In this document: one piece after another, positions 5,135 through 5,521 of the stretch
Layout: every line of letters begins with the position of its first letter
How positions within the stretch are numbered: position 1 is the stretch's first letter
Source of the DNA: Chloroflexota bacterium
GTDB lineage: Bacteria; Chloroflexota; Anaerolineae; Aggregatilineales; UBA3940
Assembly: GCA_010092775.1 (NCBI GenBank)
Contig: JAADYZ010000145.1
Location: forward strand, 1 to 5,521
Direction of reading: 5' to 3'
Length of the DNA: 5,521 bases
The notes under the pieces: model-generated
The model's input: only the letters and a program-made list of their open reading frames with translations
Databases searched by the model: none
What the model was told of the DNA's origin: nothing
Position numbers and translations under genes: made by a program

Positions 5135-5138
5135 CCAC

Positions 5139-5521
5139 ATGGCCACACCACAAGATGCGCTCCTTGAAGCCATCTCATTGATCCGCCTGGGCAAAATCGA
5201 AGACGCGCGCGGATTGATTATCGCTGTGCTGCGCCAGGATCGTGATAACGCGATCGCTTGGGCCTTGATGTATCAGGTGGCTCTGAACGACGAGGATCGC
5301 CGCGCCTGCATCGAGAATGTACTCAGGCTCCGACCGGACGATCCCTGGGCGCTGGAGCGCCTGGAGGCCCTGAATCAGCCGCCTTCGCCCGCGCGCCCCC
5401 CTTGGGAAGAGCTGCTGGACGACGCTGAAGGAGACCCCTTGGCGGTGCGCTCCTCGCTGCTGCCTGAGTGGGTGACAGGTGAGACAGAAGCACTCGACGC
5501 TGAAGAGGACAACCCTGAAGA
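5139..5521 (+). CDS. TPR-like repeat protein, 3' end missing
   Basis: Open from ATG 5139 to the right edge: 127 codons plus two bases, with no stop. Residues about 6-78 read as two helical hairpins of TPR type: 'ALLEAISLIRLGKIEDARGL' with 'VLRQDRDNAIAW', then 'DRRACIENVLRLRPDDPWAL'. This arrangement, a repeat pair at the very N terminus, is frequent in Chloroflexota proteins, often before a linker and a membrane or other C-terminal domain. From about residue 79 the sequence turns Pro- and acid-rich ('QPPSPARPPWEELLDDAEGD' and 'DAEEDNPE'), which suggests a disordered linker. TPRs usually mediate protein-protein contacts; the partner and the C-terminal domain cannot be seen. The start is supported by AAGGGAG 4 nt upstream. 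It is divergent from the minus-strand operon. Confidence 0.8.
   Translation, partial: MATPQDALLEAISLIRLGKIEDARGLIIAVLRQDRDNAIAWALMYQVALNDEDRRACIENVLRLRPDDPWALERLEALNQPPSPARPPWEELLDDAEGDPLAVRSSLLPEWVTGETEALDAEEDNPE

Larger units (their letters stand above)
4784..5138. other. Divergent intergenic region with dense inverted repeats
   Basis: This 355-bp stretch separates the minus-strand operon from the plus-strand TPR gene. It holds a possible -10 box for the operon, a strong minus-strand terminator, three further inverted repeats between 4939 and 5012, two near-identical 12-bp direct repeats, and a possible -10 box for the TPR gene. The longest open frame noticed is 35 codons (4942-5049, plus), which crosses three hairpins and is not convincing. 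No tRNA-like cloverleaf is visible. Confidence 0.7.

Overview
The window (about 58% G+C by eye) looks like bacterial chromosome, most likely from a Chloroflexota (Anaerolineae-like) organism. This rests on gene content: a DUF3048 protein, a CSLREA/choice-of-anchor-Q secreted beta-helix protein, a GT1 family glycosyltransferase of the sterol/macrolide-glucosyltransferase type, and a short N-terminal TPR-like repeat of a style common in that phylum. The assignment is inference from protein style, not from a marker gene. I see no tRNA, rRNA, CRISPR array, insertion sequence or phage gene, and no recognisable defence system.

Layout. (1) Positions 1-1331, plus strand: the 3' part of a DUF3048 lipoprotein-type gene, cut by the left edge, then after 8 bp a small ASCH-domain gene. 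(2) Positions 4783-1328, minus strand: a probable three-gene operon, read right to left. It contains an unrecognised 168-residue helical protein, a secreted CSLREA/beta-helix protein whose start overlaps the previous stop by 14 bp, and after 23 bp a glycosyltransferase. The last stop codon overlaps the stop codon of the convergent ASCH gene inside one CTAG palindrome. A good intrinsic terminator for the operon lies at 1269-1297, inside the ASCH coding sequence. (3) Positions 4784-5138: a 355-bp divergent intergenic region, unusually rich in inverted repeats. It has a strong minus-strand intrinsic terminator at 4877-4912 that no annotated gene explains. Upstream of it are further hairpins and a 16-bp palindrome over a possible -10 box. 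Near the right-hand gene there is a pair of 12-bp direct repeats. (4) Positions 5139 to the right edge, plus strand: the start of a TPR-like protein with a good ribosome binding site, cut by the window end. It is open to the edge, so it has no stop codon in the window.

How the genes may work together. The minus-strand operon joins a secreted repeat protein to a cytoplasmic GT1 glycosyltransferase, which suggests an envelope or surface role, but nothing in the sequence shows that the glycosyltransferase acts on the beta-helix protein. The DUF3048-ASCH pair is a separate unit. The most interesting signal is non-coding: the orphan terminator with upstream hairpins in 4877-5012, readable either as a small RNA of about 90 nt or as a terminated leader of the minus-strand operon.
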